DNA of 64,000 bases from NCBI GenBank assembly GCA_023213395.1, contig CM041465.1, positions 244,783,741 to 244,847,740 on the forward strand, written 5' to 3'. The position numbers were made by a program, and so were the translations under genes. Of the stretch, positions 47,764 to 59,502 are shown one piece after another (the first letter of the stretch is position 1; each line of letters begins with the position of its first letter). The stretch is from Cycas panzhihuaensis. Lineage: Eukaryota; Cycadophyta. The notes under the pieces are model-generated. The model saw only the letters and a program-made list of their open reading frames with translations. It did no database searches and was not told the DNA's origin.

Positions 47764-50700
47764 TGTACTCTCACCTTCCTTCTCTTTCCCTTTACGAAAA
47801 GAGTAGAGTAGGAAGGATCCCCTTCTTTCACTTGCATATATATACATTCATAAAAGCGTAAGTAAAACCTTAAGTCAAACTTTTCCCTTGCATTGAAAAG
47901 CACCATATAAATATTCTCTTCTCTTTCCTCATCTTACACACATGCACACACATAGAAACGTGGTATGAATAGATGTAGTTTCCTCTTGTAGAGAAAACAA
48001 TAGATTAGAAAAAGATTCTTCCTTTTATAAACATCATCTCTTCTTTTCTCATCTTGCATATATACATGCATGTAGGAATGTGATTGGGAAGTATAGTGTA
48101 AATGAATGCATTCTCTTTTGTATTGGAAAGAAAATATCAAAAAGGAAAAGTGACATAAGTCATGCACTTTCTCCCTCTCTTTTACTTCCCTAAGTTAATT
48201 TCTTTGGATAAAAAGGAAAAGAGAGTGAGCCTGAAAGTGAGTGTTTATAATTTGCATGCATTGTTAAAACAAAGATCTTGACTTGTTAACCTTACAATTA
48301 CATTACACGTTGGAACAAAGAAAACAACTTTGACCTTTTACATAACCAAATGAAACCACAAACAAAACCTTACATCAAAACCAAACCCTAAAGGCAACCC
48401 CTTTAGATGACAAAGAAATAACTCAAAACCTCACCTGTGCAAGCTCACTTCATGCACACATCACACTTCCTTTTCTCCAAAAGGGCCTTCCATTCCTCCC
48501 CTTTTAAACGAGGGTGGGAGAGCCTAACTACGGCTACTCAATGATTCGAGAACACCCAACATCCTTCCATTCTATTCCACTTCATTTCTCTATTTAAATC
48601 AAGCAAAGCATAGGAAGTTAGAGGTCCTAGTTTAGTTGTGGTTCCTTGAACCCATGTTCTAACATGTAGATGCCCCTTTAGAGGTGTTTCTCACTATCTT
48701 CTCTACCTTCTACCTCTTAGCACCTAACTCTTGTAGTTAGTTAGATGAAGTTTAGTACTTCCCGGAGCAAGGTGACTCCACCTTCCTCTCTATTAGATTG
48801 GGCATCCCCCATCTAACCTTAGTTTGTCATTGTATGAGACTCCCTCTCACCCTTCTCCCCTTTACTTTGTTGTTGTTTTTGTTGCATAACTAGGGTTGTT
48901 TGGAATTTGGGTAACTTTTCCTCATGTTGTAATAGTAGAAGGTAGGATTAGGTTACTGGGTCTTTCCTTCATTCTTTTCTATATATTTTCCATTGAGTTA
49001 CAGGTGCATGGTGGGAAGGCTCTCCTTAGTACAACTAAGGGAACCACCCTTGTAGGCGAGGCTATGCCACTCCAAGGCACTCCTCTTCTCCTTACCTCAT
49101 ATTCACTTTTGTTATCATTCTACCATATGTCGCATATGTTTGTACACATGTTTCTTGATCATGTATATTGATTTTTCTATGTAAGTAGATTTATTAAAAT
49201 ATTATCAGGATAGCCTCTATTCCTTTTAAATCTAACTTATAGGTATAAGAAGGAGCAACCCTCTTCCATCCGTGTTAGGGTTTGGAGAAGGTGCATATTA
49301 CCAAGGTAAGTATTCACCATTTCTTACACTTTAATATTGTATAAATTTCTTTTATTACTTCCCTTTCTTTGCTTTCCATGTATTACTTTTATTTATTTGG
49401 GGTAGGTAAGTGGAGCCCCCATCATATGCTTCAACCAACAATCTCAGCATCCAAAAAGGAGATCAAATAGAATCAAGGAGAAGCAATTCCATTAACTGTC
49501 TTCTCTTCCTTTGCTATTTTATATTTTTATCATTATCCTTACGCTACACCCTAGAATCACGTCTACGGGATGGTCTTCTATGCTTAGGAGGGTATAATGA
49601 ACTAAGGTGTGGTCGGGCTATAAATGGGACCTTAACATCAAGAAAGAACACCACGCAGGGTGTCCGTGCACCGGAGCGCAGATTTGGGACCCACGAATGG
49701 TGCCCAATTGCCTTAGGGAAATCTTCAGAAAAGGACACAAGGCGAGGCCTTGGGTCATCCCAAAAGAGGAGGCCCTCCTACCCCTTGGATGGTCAGGAAG
49801 AGGAAGAGGGGCTCTAAGAAGTCGTGCCTTCTCGCAGGAAGGAGAAGGCAACGTGCGAGCAAATGTGCATGAGATATGATGGCCTATGTGTGGGCTAGAT
49901 GGGGTGTAAGAAATGTGTGGCTCACACTTAAGACCTATCTACACACGATATAAACAACTATAAAAAGAATTCGTAAATGCAAGAATGAGTTCTTTCCCTT
50001 TTTGCTTCTTATGTGTCTTTAGCATGCGACGTGTGCATAAAAGAAACATAGCAGAAAAAAGGACAAAAAGGGGACAAGGAATACCTAAAAAAGAAGTGTG
50101 GTTGGGACGTTGCGCCCTCCCACTCTTTACGCACTCGTCCACTCGAACTCGTCGCGTAGGTGTGGGGCTAGTCGATGATGATTACCGTGAACGGATGAGG
50201 GGCTACCTTATCTCCCTTAATCATGTGAAAGCAAAGTAACAAAAAAAAAAGCGCAAAGAAGGAAAACGAAAGCACTACTAGCTGGAGACTAACCTATCAA
50301 GAAGTCCGGTGGAAAATGAAAGCACGACTAGCTGGCTTCTAATGTTGTTTTCAAAACTTGGAATAAGCTCTCAATATCCGTGGCCCAACTCCAGAGAGAG
50401 GCATGAAGTGGAATAGGAAGGAAGGGAAGGGTAAAACCCTTGGGGAGAAGGCCAACAAGGGGACTGATCCCTCCTTTCTCCCTTCACCCATCCTTATGCA
50501 GCCCTCTTGCACAGCCACCCTGGAGTGAGCTTACAAGAGAAGAGAGGAGGAACACTGTAAAATAAGGAGCAACAGGCAAGCTCCTATGAAATGCAAAGAC
50601 AAGAGCAAGGATTGACTGAAAACTGCTTACAAAAGAAAGGAAAACATAAGGAAACTTAAAGGACCATTGAAGGAGTACCTTACAGCAGAAGGAAGGAGCT

Positions 50701-52746
50701 TGGTTCTGCTAAAAATCAGAGGGAAAAGCCTATGCCAAATAAGATTTTCAGACCTAGGCTGAAAGAGAGGTAAACATGGATGTAACTCTGAGATCTTGGA
50801 GCTTACTTGTTGAGATGCTTTGAGTGCCCTCCTTCCACGAAATAGACCTACAAAAAGGGAGCTTGAAGCTATTGGAGCAAGGCCTGAGATGTAGCAGGTG
50901 TCCTGTGGATGAGGAGCCAGAGCAGAGGAGTAGATCTTGTGAAGGTTGTAGAGTGGGAGCTAGAGTAGAGAGCAAAAAATGAACCCAGAAGAAGAGCAAA
51001 TGGCTTAGTTTTTTAGTTTTATACTCACCCCAATCCTAAACAAACGTTTAGGGTTACGGTGGGGGTGAGTACTCGATGGCACCATGTGGCAATTTCGTAG
51101 AAAGAGTGGGAATCGTTGAGGCAGTTTAAAAAAATGAGTTTAAACAGCAGTTGCCGCGACAAACTTTATGCACTGATTAAATTTGCAGTAGTACGAGACT
51201 AAAAGTCAAAATTAAGGCAGAACTGAGGCCTAGAGCCAAACATAAGGGGTGCAGAGGCTGGGCAGGCTGGGAGCTTGTGCCAAGGTGGCTGGCAAGTGGT
51301 CGAAAGAGAGAGACGAGTCTCAAGGGGAGGGGAGGGAGGGGTCCTATCACATCTAGAAGGAGACTCAAAGTGATGACAGGTGTATTGACGTAAGCGGGTC
51401 GTGACCAACGAGATGTTCGAGGAGCTGTGGAGGTGTTGCGGGTAGCTGAGTGCCATATGGAGTGCATGACTCACTGAGGAGTGCCCCATGATGGGTCATC
51501 ATAGGCTGAATAATATGTGGCAGGCACAAGCAATGTGATCAAATAAAGAAGGCAATGCGATCACACAAACGGCAAGCAAGTATGCATCAAACAACACTCT
51601 AAACAACTCTTACTAAGTGATAGCTGAAGGTGAGAAGTATATACCTATGCTTACTTGAGTCGACCCATCTCAAGTCCATTCCCAGTAGCTAGGAAACACA
51701 CCCCCATCGCAAGAGTTCCTCCCCCTTATTAATTTTCTTCTTTCTTAGTTGCATGCTCATTAAAAAGGGAATAAGAGAGTAGATAAGGGTTTATCTTACA
51801 CTGTGGGAAGTAAAAGGGAGTTAATTCATAAGAAAGGGAATAGATTTATTCCTCATTTTATTTTAGCAAGAAAAATATCAAAAGTAAGGGTGTTTTTGGG
51901 TTAGTATTGCATATAGGAAAAGATTCTCTACCTTTCCCCCCTCTTTATTTTCCCCCTTGCTTGCATCTCTTTCTTTTCCCTTTAGTTAGCTTATATATTA
52001 TTTTAAAGAAAAAAAAAAGAAAAGAGAGAATAGAGTGATAAAGAAAAAGAGAGTGAGGTATTTGCTTGCTTTGCATTCCTCTCTTGTTCTTTTTATTGCT
52101 CTTATTTCCATATAACCTAACAACATAGTAGATAAACCCAACCACACCCTTCTTACCCAACCAAATGGGTTCAGGCTTATTCCCTTCTTTACTCTCTCTT
52201 TTCTCTTCTTCCTCTCCCCTCTATTTTTGCCATATTGTCCCCTTACCAAGGGTGATTACCCAATTATGCCTCTTTTCTCAAAAACCCTAAGCCAAAGGGA
52301 AGGGATTATGCCTATGCATTCCTGAATCTATACCTCCATGGTGAATGAGCACCGTATGCAGTTTGCTCGAGACTCCATTACACCCACATACTAGGTTCCA
52401 TACCCTAGACCTAGCCCTTAGTGGCGTTTGTTGTATTAGGTACCCCTGACATGAGTGATCTCATTAGCAACCATACTAGGGAATACTAGTTAGAATGCTT
52501 TAGGCCTCTTTTAGACTTCTTGTGCACACTTTGTCCCTTGCATAAGGCCTACCAGGGTATCCTTCTTTTATATATTTTATCTATTGATCTCATTCCTCTT
52601 CTATTCTCTCTACTTCCTTATGCATAGTGTTTCACTTGCATATGTGATGCTTCTCAATTTTCTTACATGGTTTACCTTCCATTGAAGTAGAGCCCATCTA
52701 CTCCTATATCCCCTCATCTCACCAATAGTCTCTAATTGAGGGTTAT

Positions 52747-53807
52747 TGATCCAGGAGGATCTACCATATGTTTACAGGATGCAGAAAATGCTAGGCAATG
52801 GAATAACTGAAAGAGATATGGCCAAATGGTATCAAAATTATATGAAATTTTGTGTAAAGGAAGAAGTCACATCCCACTACATGTGTGCAAAAGGTGGGGT
52901 TCAGAAAATGTCATTTGATTAGAGTTCAAGCCTTGTTTTGCATAAACTTAATCCCACAGCTAGCAGAAAAATAACAAATACATATTATAATTAAATGAAT
53001 TAAAATATAGTTTAATGATATCCAAATGAGCTACAATTTTGAAGAAGAAGACGAGATATATGTTCCTATATGTGTACCAAATTTGAGCTAAATTGGAGTC
53101 AGTTAAGGTTAGTTACAAGATGAAATGTTTAAGAATTACATGAAGGCCACTTGGACAACAGAAAAACAACAAATACATATTATCATTAAATGAATAAAAA
53201 TGTATTCAAATGACATCCAAATGAGCTAAAATTTTGAGGAAGAAGAGGGGACATGTGTTCCTATATGTGTACAAAATTTGAGTTGAATTAAAGTTAGTTA
53301 AGGTTAGTTACAAGCTACAACATTTAATAATTACATGAAGGCCACTTGGACAACATGCATTCTGGTGGTTAGTGGTTATACTTGCATGATTGCCACTTAT
53401 TAAGTAGGAAATTTAGGTTTCTTTCTATAAATTAAGCCCTATTATGGGTTGGAGAGGTAGTTCTTGGAGGTGAAAGGCATTTAACTTGGGAAGCATCCTT
53501 GGAGAAGCATTTTGGAAGGTTGGAGTCCCCTTTATGGTATAATTGTATCATTTATTCCTTATAATTTAACTATTCTTTTGCTAGTTGATTTCTCTACCAT
53601 CAAATGGATATTTTCATAGTTTAATAAAAGTACTACTCCTCATACTTTTGGATCAATGTCAAGAATAAATGATTTGGTGTAGAATTTCCTTTTGTGGGCT
53701 CATTGTTATTTTTGATGTTATTAAGATTTCTACACTAACTCCCAGGATCTCAAGGAGAAAAGGTTGATAATTGACTTCTTCATCAATTAAGCTCTATTTT
53801 GGGATCA
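52747..53807 (+). repeat. 5' LTR of the complete gypsy element, with TATA box and polyA signal
   Basis: 1061 bp. TATAAAT at 53426-53432 is the likely promoter, so the transcript would start near 53457. AATAAA at 53623-53628 is the polyadenylation signal. The U3 part holds a 195-bp tandem duplication. Confidence 0.94.
52964..53354. repeat. 195-bp tandem duplication inside the LTR U3
   Basis: Unit 1 at 52964-53158, unit 2 at 53159-53353. Shared blocks include 'acaaatacatattat', 'ccaaatgagcta' and 'tgaaggccacttggacaac'. The 3' LTR carries the same duplication, so it existed before insertion. The units differ more from each other than the two LTRs do. Confidence 0.88.
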
Positions 53808-53812
53808 TATTT

Positions 53813-53824
53813 TGGTATTAGAGC
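53813..53824 (+). other. Primer binding site of the complete gypsy element
   Basis: TGGTATTAGAGC, one mismatch from the initiator-Met tRNA complement, five bases after the 5' LTR. Confidence 0.9.
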
Positions 53825-53940
53825 ATGTGATCTTTGTTGTAGGGACTTGAATGGTATAAACAAGGAAAGGATACAAAGAGAAAGGTGAAGCTTTTCTTGT
53901 GTTGCAATCACCAAGAAGACAAAGAAAGAATCCAAGCACC

Positions 53941-54900
53941 ATGGCTGAAAAAGAAGATGGAGAAATTAGATTTGAAAAGCTTGAGAAGAACATAGAAGTA
54001 TTGATGTAAATGATGACCCAACTTCTACCTCTAGTCAAGGAAAAGGCAAAGAGAAGGAAGTTGAAGGAGGATCCACATATGACCACAACCATGAAGAGGA
54101 AGATGAGGAGACCTTAAAGCACTCATTTGAAGAAAGCAAGGGTACTTCATCTCATCAACCCTTCAAGGTGGAGGAAAAGCAGGATATTCCAACTTATGAT
54201 GGAGAGGTAAATACTAAAAAGTTGGACCATTGGTTGGATCAACTTGAAACCTACTTCACAATTTATGCTTATAGTAATGCTCAAAAGCTTTCATTTGGTA
54301 GGTTCAAGTTGTGTAAATATGCATTGACATGGTGAAATGCATATTTGAAGACTCATGATGTATCTTCTTTTTCATGGATGGATTTTAAGAAAAAAATAAA
54401 GAAGTAATTATACCCCATAGGTCATGAGGAAGACCAATGGGTCACTTGGCAATATTTACACCAAGGGAGAGGTGCATGTGTCCAAGACTATACTTCTTTA
54501 TTTTTTAGGCATGGCATGCTACTTGGTATTAATATGGATGAACATATCACTCTTATGAAATTCATTGGAGGATTACATAAATACATAAGGAAGGAACTAA
54601 GGATTTTTAAGGTTCAATCCATTGGAGAAGCAAGTAGAATGGCTATGGCAATAGAAAGTAAAAGGAAGAAATCTACATTCATATCTAAAGATTCTACTTT
54701 TACTTCTAATAAGTATGAAAAGAATCCTAAATTGCACTCATCTAAAAGGCAAGAAGGAAAGAAGAAAAGAACTAATTTTGTTAAAAGTTCTAACCATTGT
54801 GAGCATTGTGATATTAGTGGTCATATTGCAGCAAAGTGTTGGAAGTTGCATCCAGAGCTAAAGCCAAAGCATATCAAGGATATGGAATTAAGAAAGAAGG
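53941..54900 (+). pseudogene. Gypsy gag with CCHC zinc knuckle
   Basis: Starts at ATG 53941 (MAEKEDGEIRFEKLEKNIEV), is broken early by a stop and frame changes, then reads KLDHWLDQLETYF (capsid N-terminal block), SFSWMDFKKKI and DYTSLFFRHGMLLG. From 54516 the frame is open through a Lys-rich stretch to the zinc knuckle C-x2-C-x4-H-x4-C at 54798-54839, all four ligands kept. One Trp codon has become TGA and one Gln codon TAA. Confidence 0.9.
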
Positions 54901-54959
54901 AGAAAGGGAAAGCACTACTTTCTGAGGTGGAGATTCAAAGTGAAGAAGAAGAAGAGAAG

Positions 54960-55500
54960 GTTACTCTACTTACAAATTATGGAGATGATGCTACAAGGGA
55001 GGAACTATTTCACTTGAAGCTTCAAGTAGGAAATAGTATTATTGGTGCCATTATAGATCCGGGGAGCCAAAAGAATTTGATCTCAGAAAATTTGGTAAAG
55101 AGTATTGGGTTGGTAACTACTCCTCACCCTCACCTATATCCTCTTGGTTGGATCCATAAAGATGTGGAAATGCAAATATCAATGTAATGTACACTTAAAA
55201 TTCCCATCACTTATGATTTTGTTGATGAAGTAATATGTGATGTGGTGCCATTAGATGTATGCCATGTTGTGCTTGGAAGTCCCTACTTATGGGATCGAGA
55301 TGCACTCTTCTATCGAAGGGAGAGAAAGTATCGGTTGATGAAGGATAACAAAGGCTTCATCATAAAGGCCACAAAGAAGCACTTGGATAAGATAGCATTA
55401 ATTTCAGCCACTCAAGCAAAAAGGATGATCAATGCATATGGTAAATTCATCATCTTAATGGTAAGGAGAAAAAAAGAGCCAGGAGATGAAGAAGGTCCTT
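54960..55500 (+). pseudogene. Gypsy aspartic protease
   Basis: Continues the gag frame. The active-site loop reads AIIDPGSQKNLIS (Asp codon 55056-55058), with Pro where D-[ST]-G is usual. It is followed by LVKSIGL, an in-frame TAA at 55185, then VVPLDVCHVVLGSPYLWDRD, the typical end of the protease domain. Confidence 0.87.
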
Positions 55501-55559
55501 CTACTCACACTCTTCTTATATCACCTAAACAAATGCAACAAATTGAGGAGTTAAAGACA

Positions 55560-56396
55560 AGGTATGATATTCTATTTCAACATGTTGATGGGCTACCACC
55601 AAAGAGAGAGATAGAGCATGAAATCACTCTTGTAGGAGATGCACCATTGCTTAATGTTGCTTTATATAGGCACTCCATTGTAGAGAATAATGAGATAAAG
55701 AGGCAAGTTGAGGAGTTGCTTGATCAAGGGGTCATAAGACCTTCATGTTCACCTTGTGGGTCACCAATTGTCTTGGTGCCTAAGAAGGATAGAGGATGGA
55801 TAATGTGTATAGACTTTTGTGCTTTGAATAAAATTACAATTAAAAATTGCTACCCTTTACCTCGCATAAATGATTTGCTTGATCAAATTCAGCATGCTTG
55901 TTATTTTACTAAGTTGGATTTGAAAAGTGGTTATCACCAAGTTAGGGTCAAGGAGGAGGACACATGGAAGACGGCCTTCAAAATAAAGCAAGGACTCTTT
56001 GAATGGATGGTTATGCCTTTCGGATTATGTAATGCTCCTGCAACATTCATGAGGCTAATGAATGAAATGTTAAGGCCTTACTTGGATAATTTTGTTGTTG
56101 TCTATCTTCATGACATTTTAATTTTCAACAACACATGGGAGGAACATTTGCAGCACATAGAAGAAGTTTTAAAGACTATGGCTAAGCATCATTCAAAGAT
56201 TAATGTGAAGAAGTGTGAATTTGGCAAGGAGAACTTGATCTTCTTAGGCTTTGTGGTTGGAGGAGGAAAGTTGAGCATCGATCCACTCAAGACTCAAGCC
56301 ATCCTCAAATGGCCTAGGCCAACAAACATCACAGAGGTGAGAAATTTTTTAGGAGCTTGTCAATACTTGAGGAAGTTTATTCTTCATTTCTCATAG
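55560..56396 (+). pseudogene. Gypsy reverse transcriptase
   Basis: An almost unbroken domain: VIRPSCSPCGSPIVLVPKKD, MCIDFCALN, NCYPLPRINDLLDQI, FTKLDLKSGYHQVRV, WMVMPFGLCNAPATFMRLMN, VVVYLHDILIF, FLGFVVGGGKL, EVRNFLGACQYLRKFI. The active site is YLHD: His replaces the first catalytic Asp (codon 56109-56111). The frame ends at TAG 56394, where a Gln is expected. Confidence 0.95.
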
Positions 56397-56910
56397 GTTG
56401 CAACACCTCTACATGGATTGACAAAATCAAGTAAAAAGTTTACTTGGGGTTCCAAGGAGGAAGAAGCTTTTCTTCTTTTAAGGAAGAAAATTTGTGAAGC
56501 ACTGGTTTTGGCAATGCCAAATTTTCAAAGGCCTTTTGAAGTAGAAGCCGATGCAAGTGGAAATGCGATGGGAGCTGTCCTTATTCAAGATGGGAAGCCT
56601 ATTGCTTACCATTCAGAAGTCTTCACCCCTCAAGTGAAAAAGTACCCAACATATAATCGAGAAATATTCACACTTCATCAAGCATGCAAGCATTGGAGGT
56701 CCTACTTACTTGGAAAAGAGGTTGTAGTTCATACCGATCATAAGCCTCTTCAATTTTTACAAACCCAAAGTAAATTATAGTAAGCAAGACACATGAAGTG
56801 GATGAGTTATTTACAATAATTCAATATTGTAATTAAGTATAAAAAGGGATCTACTAACAAAATTGCTGATATATTATCTAGACCACCTTGTTCCACTTCT
56901 TCTTCTACTT
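56397..56910 (+). pseudogene. Gypsy RNase H
   Basis: Same frame as RT, past the TAG. Blocks: ATPLHGLTKSSKKFTW, EADASGNAMGAVL (first Asp), YPTYNREIFTLHQ (Glu), YLLGKEVVVHTDHKPLQFL (last Asp). Two adjacent stops at 56778-56783 and one more near 56817 fall at positions where the family has Gln; IVIKYKKGSTNKIADILSR follows. Catalytic acidic residues are kept. Confidence 0.93.
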
Positions 56911-56999
56911 TTGTTTATAGTTCTCTTATAAGTTTGTAGGTGGAGCCAATGCATCATGAAGAGTAAAAAGGCTTGTACCATGAAGATGAAGCTTTGAAG

Positions 57000-57907
57000 G
57001 AAGAATTAGAGAACCTAGCGAAAGGAAGACCTTCCCATCTTGCTTAGAAGGATGGTCTACTTTTCAAAGGGGAGCAGCTTTATGTTCTATCAAAAGGAGA
57101 CAAGATCAAGTGGCTTAGAGAAGCCCATACTTCTAAAGTAGCTGGTCACTTTGGTATAGAGAAGATTTTAGCAAACTTGAGAAGATATGTTGTATGGCCA
57201 AAAATGTAAAATGATGTAAAAAAATATGTAAAAAGATGTGTAATGTGTACTACTTCTAAGCCTTCTTCTAGAAAATTAGGATTGTATACACCACTTCCTA
57301 TTCCCACTAGACCTTGGGAAAGTATCTCCATTGATTTCTTAGGGGGACTTCCCATGACTAGGAAGGGACATGATTATCTCTTTGTTGTTGTAGATAGGTT
57401 TAGTAAAATGATATGTCTAATACCTTGTAAGAAGACAATCACGAGAGCAGGGCGGTGAGTTATTCTTTAAGCATGTATGGAAGAATTTTGGCTTGCCTTC
57501 TTCCATCATTTCAGATAAGGATATTCCTTTCATCATTTTGGAAGTCACTATGGGAGATGATGGATACCAAATTTAAGAGGAGTACAAGTTTCCATCTTCA
57601 AACAGATGGACAAACCGAAGTAGTGAACATAACTTTGGTACATTTATTGAGGGGATATAATTCCAAGCATCCAAAGACTTGGGATGAATCATTGGATTTT
57701 CTGCAATTTGTATTTAATAGAGCAATGCATGCATCACACTCTAAAGCACCTTTTGAAGTTTATTTGGGATACTTGCCTCAAAGTCCATTTGACTTAGAGT
57801 TTTCCATGCAAGTTAAGGAAGGATCCGTCAAAGAGAAGGAAGAGCATGACAAGGCTTTAAGATACTTGGAGAAGATCCAGAGAGTCCGCAAAGAAGTACA
57901 TGATTAA
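57000..57907 (+). pseudogene. Gypsy integrase
   Basis: HTSKVAGHFGIEKIL and CVMCTTSKPSS form the HHCC zinc finger. The core has ISIDFLGGLP (first Asp), SDKDIPF in a shifted frame (second Asp), and TDGQTEVVN (Glu). Frameshifts near 57450 and 57530 break the core; a stop lies at 57905. The frame 57455-57907 covers the Glu half and reads on to FNRAMHASHSKAPFEVYLG. Confidence 0.92.
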
Positions 57908-58390
57908 CTTCTAAGGACTCAACAAAAGTACAAGGAAAGACATGACAAGCATAGGCAAGAGTATACTTTTCAAGAAGGAGATTTAGTATGGTTATACTTG
58001 AGCAAGGAGAGGTTAAAAGGAGAAGGCAAGAAACTCAAACCTATAAGGTATGGACCATTCAAGATTTTGAGAAAAGCAGGTGGCAATGCTTTCCAACTTG
58101 ATCTTCCACCTTATATGCAAATATATTTAGTAGTAAATGCTGAATATTTAAAACTATTTGAGCCCTTTATGCTAGATGAGGAACATGACTAGTTCACTTT
58201 ACCTGTAGTTGATGACTTGTATTTGGAAAGTGAGGAGCCTCTCAAGGAAGATTGTATCTTGGAGAGAAAATCTACCAAAATAAGATATATGACACATGAA
58301 TCTTTTAGGATTGAAGTAGCAAGATAATTGCCTAGTAAGGCCAAGTGGTTTAGTAGGCAACAAGGAGAACAACACTTCCCCCATCTCTAA
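57908..58390 (+). pseudogene. Integrase C-terminus, GPY/F module and possible chromodomain remnant
   Basis: The frame 57998-58192 reads KLKPIRYGPFKILRKAGGNA, the GPY/F module of gypsy integrases. Past the stop the same strand gives DCILERKSTKIRYM...LPSKAKWFSRQQGEQH, whose position and opening resemble the chromodomain of chromoviruses. The aromatic cage is not clear, so that part is tentative. Confidence 0.75.
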
Positions 58391-58421
58391 TTATAAGCTA
58401 AATAGGAGTTGGCTATTTTCC

Positions 58422-58433
58422 AAGGAAGGGGAG
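58422..58433 (+). other. Polypurine tract of the complete gypsy element
   Basis: AAGGAAGGGGAG ends three bases before the 3' LTR. Confidence 0.9.
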
Positions 58434-58436
58434 CCA

Positions 58437-59497
58437 TGATCCAGGAGGATCTACCATATGTTTATAGGATGCAGAAAATGCTAGGCATTGGCATAACTAA
58501 AAGAGATATGGCCAAATGGTATCAAAATTATATGAAATTTTGTGTAAAGAAATAAGACACATACCACTACATGTGTACAAAAAGCGGGGTTCATAAAATA
58601 TCATTTGATTAGAGTTCAAGCCTTGTTTTTCATAAAATTAATCCCACAGCTAGCAGAAAAATAACAAATACATATTATCATTAAATGAATAAAAATATAG
58701 CCAAATGACATCCAAATGAGCTAAACTTTTGAGGAAGTATAGGGGACATGGGTTCCTATACGTGTTCCAAATATGAGGGAAATTGGAGTCCTTTAAGGTT
58801 AGTTACAAGCCATAACTTTTAAGAATTACATGAAGGCCACTTGGACAACAGAAAAATAACAAATATATATTATCATTAAATGAATAAAAATGTAGTCAAA
58901 TGACATCCAAATGAGCTAAAATTTTGAGGAAGCATAGGGCACATATGTTCCTATAAGTGTACTAAATTTTAGATAAATTGAAGTCTGTTAAGGTCAGTTA
59001 AAAGCTACAACTTTTAAGAATTGCATGAAGGCCACTTGGACAACATGCATTCTGGTGGTTAGTGGTTATACTTGCATGATTGCCACTTGTTAAACAGGAA
59101 ATTTCGGTTTCTTTCTATAAATTGAGCCCTATTATAGGTTGGAGAGTTAGTTCTTGGAGGTGAAAGGCACTTGACTTGGGAAGCATCCTTGGAGAAGCAT
59201 TTTAGAAGGTTGGAGTCCCCCTTATGGTATAATTGTATCATTTATTCCTTGTAATTTAACCATTCTTTTGCTAGTTGATTTCTCCACCACTAAATGGAGA
59301 TTTTCATAGTTTAATAAAAGTACTACTCCTCATATTTTTGGAGAAATGTCAAGAATAAATGATTTGGTATAGAATTTCCTTTTGTGGGCTTATTGTTGTT
59401 TTTGATGTTATTGAGATTTCTACACTAACTCCTAGGATCTCAAGGAGAAAAGGTTAATAATTAACTTCTTCATCAATTAAGCTCTATTTTGGGATCA
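58437..59497 (+). repeat. 3' LTR of the complete gypsy element
   Basis: 1061 bp, same length as the 5' copy, with TATAAAT at 59116-59132 region (ctttctataaatt) and AATAAA at 59313-59318. Shares the internal 195-bp duplication. Differences from the 5' LTR are mainly single-base changes. Confidence 0.94.
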
Positions 59498-59502
59498 GTT
59501 AT

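Larger units (their letters stand above)
44410..52741. other. Long region without recognised gene; probable LTR or leader of an old gypsy element
   Basis: Pyrimidine-rich on the plus strand, with several TATA-like boxes (ctataaaaaccc near 45148, ggctataaatggg near 49617) and repeated donor-like AG|GTAAG sites (about 45389, 47465, 49304, 49403). Frames of 80-135 codons (45718, 48896, 49410, 49985, minus 50754-51489) show only low-complexity or Ser/Leu/Pro-rich text. The 49.5-51.5 kb part is GC- and CpG-rich compared with the rest. It is continuous, across the insertion at 52747-59497, with the gag remnant at 59503-61215, so a role as that element's 5' part is plausible. Confidence 0.4.
52747..59497 (+). 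mobile_element. Complete Ty3/gypsy LTR retrotransposon (degenerate coding)
   Basis: 6751 bp. Both LTRs are 1061 bp, begin TGATCC and end GGATCA, and a perfect target duplication gttat flanks the element (52742-52746, 59498-59502). PBS follows the 5' LTR and a PPT precedes the 3' LTR. Between them gag, protease, RT, RNase H and integrase are in gypsy order on the plus strand. The pol frame is largely one frame with in-frame stops at 55185, 56394 and 56778; frameshifts affect the integrase. LTR divergence is about 6-7% by eye. The best-preserved element of the window, but dead. Confidence 0.95.

Noticed and set aside
49410-49817. 135-codon plus-strand frame, possibly a gene
   Set aside because: No domain, an ATG without context, overlapping frames of similar length on both strands; the length is explained by local GC richness.
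51177-51489. Two overlapping 96-codon minus-strand frames
   Set aside because: Ser, Leu and Pro-rich text in two frames at once, typical of GC-rich non-coding DNA.
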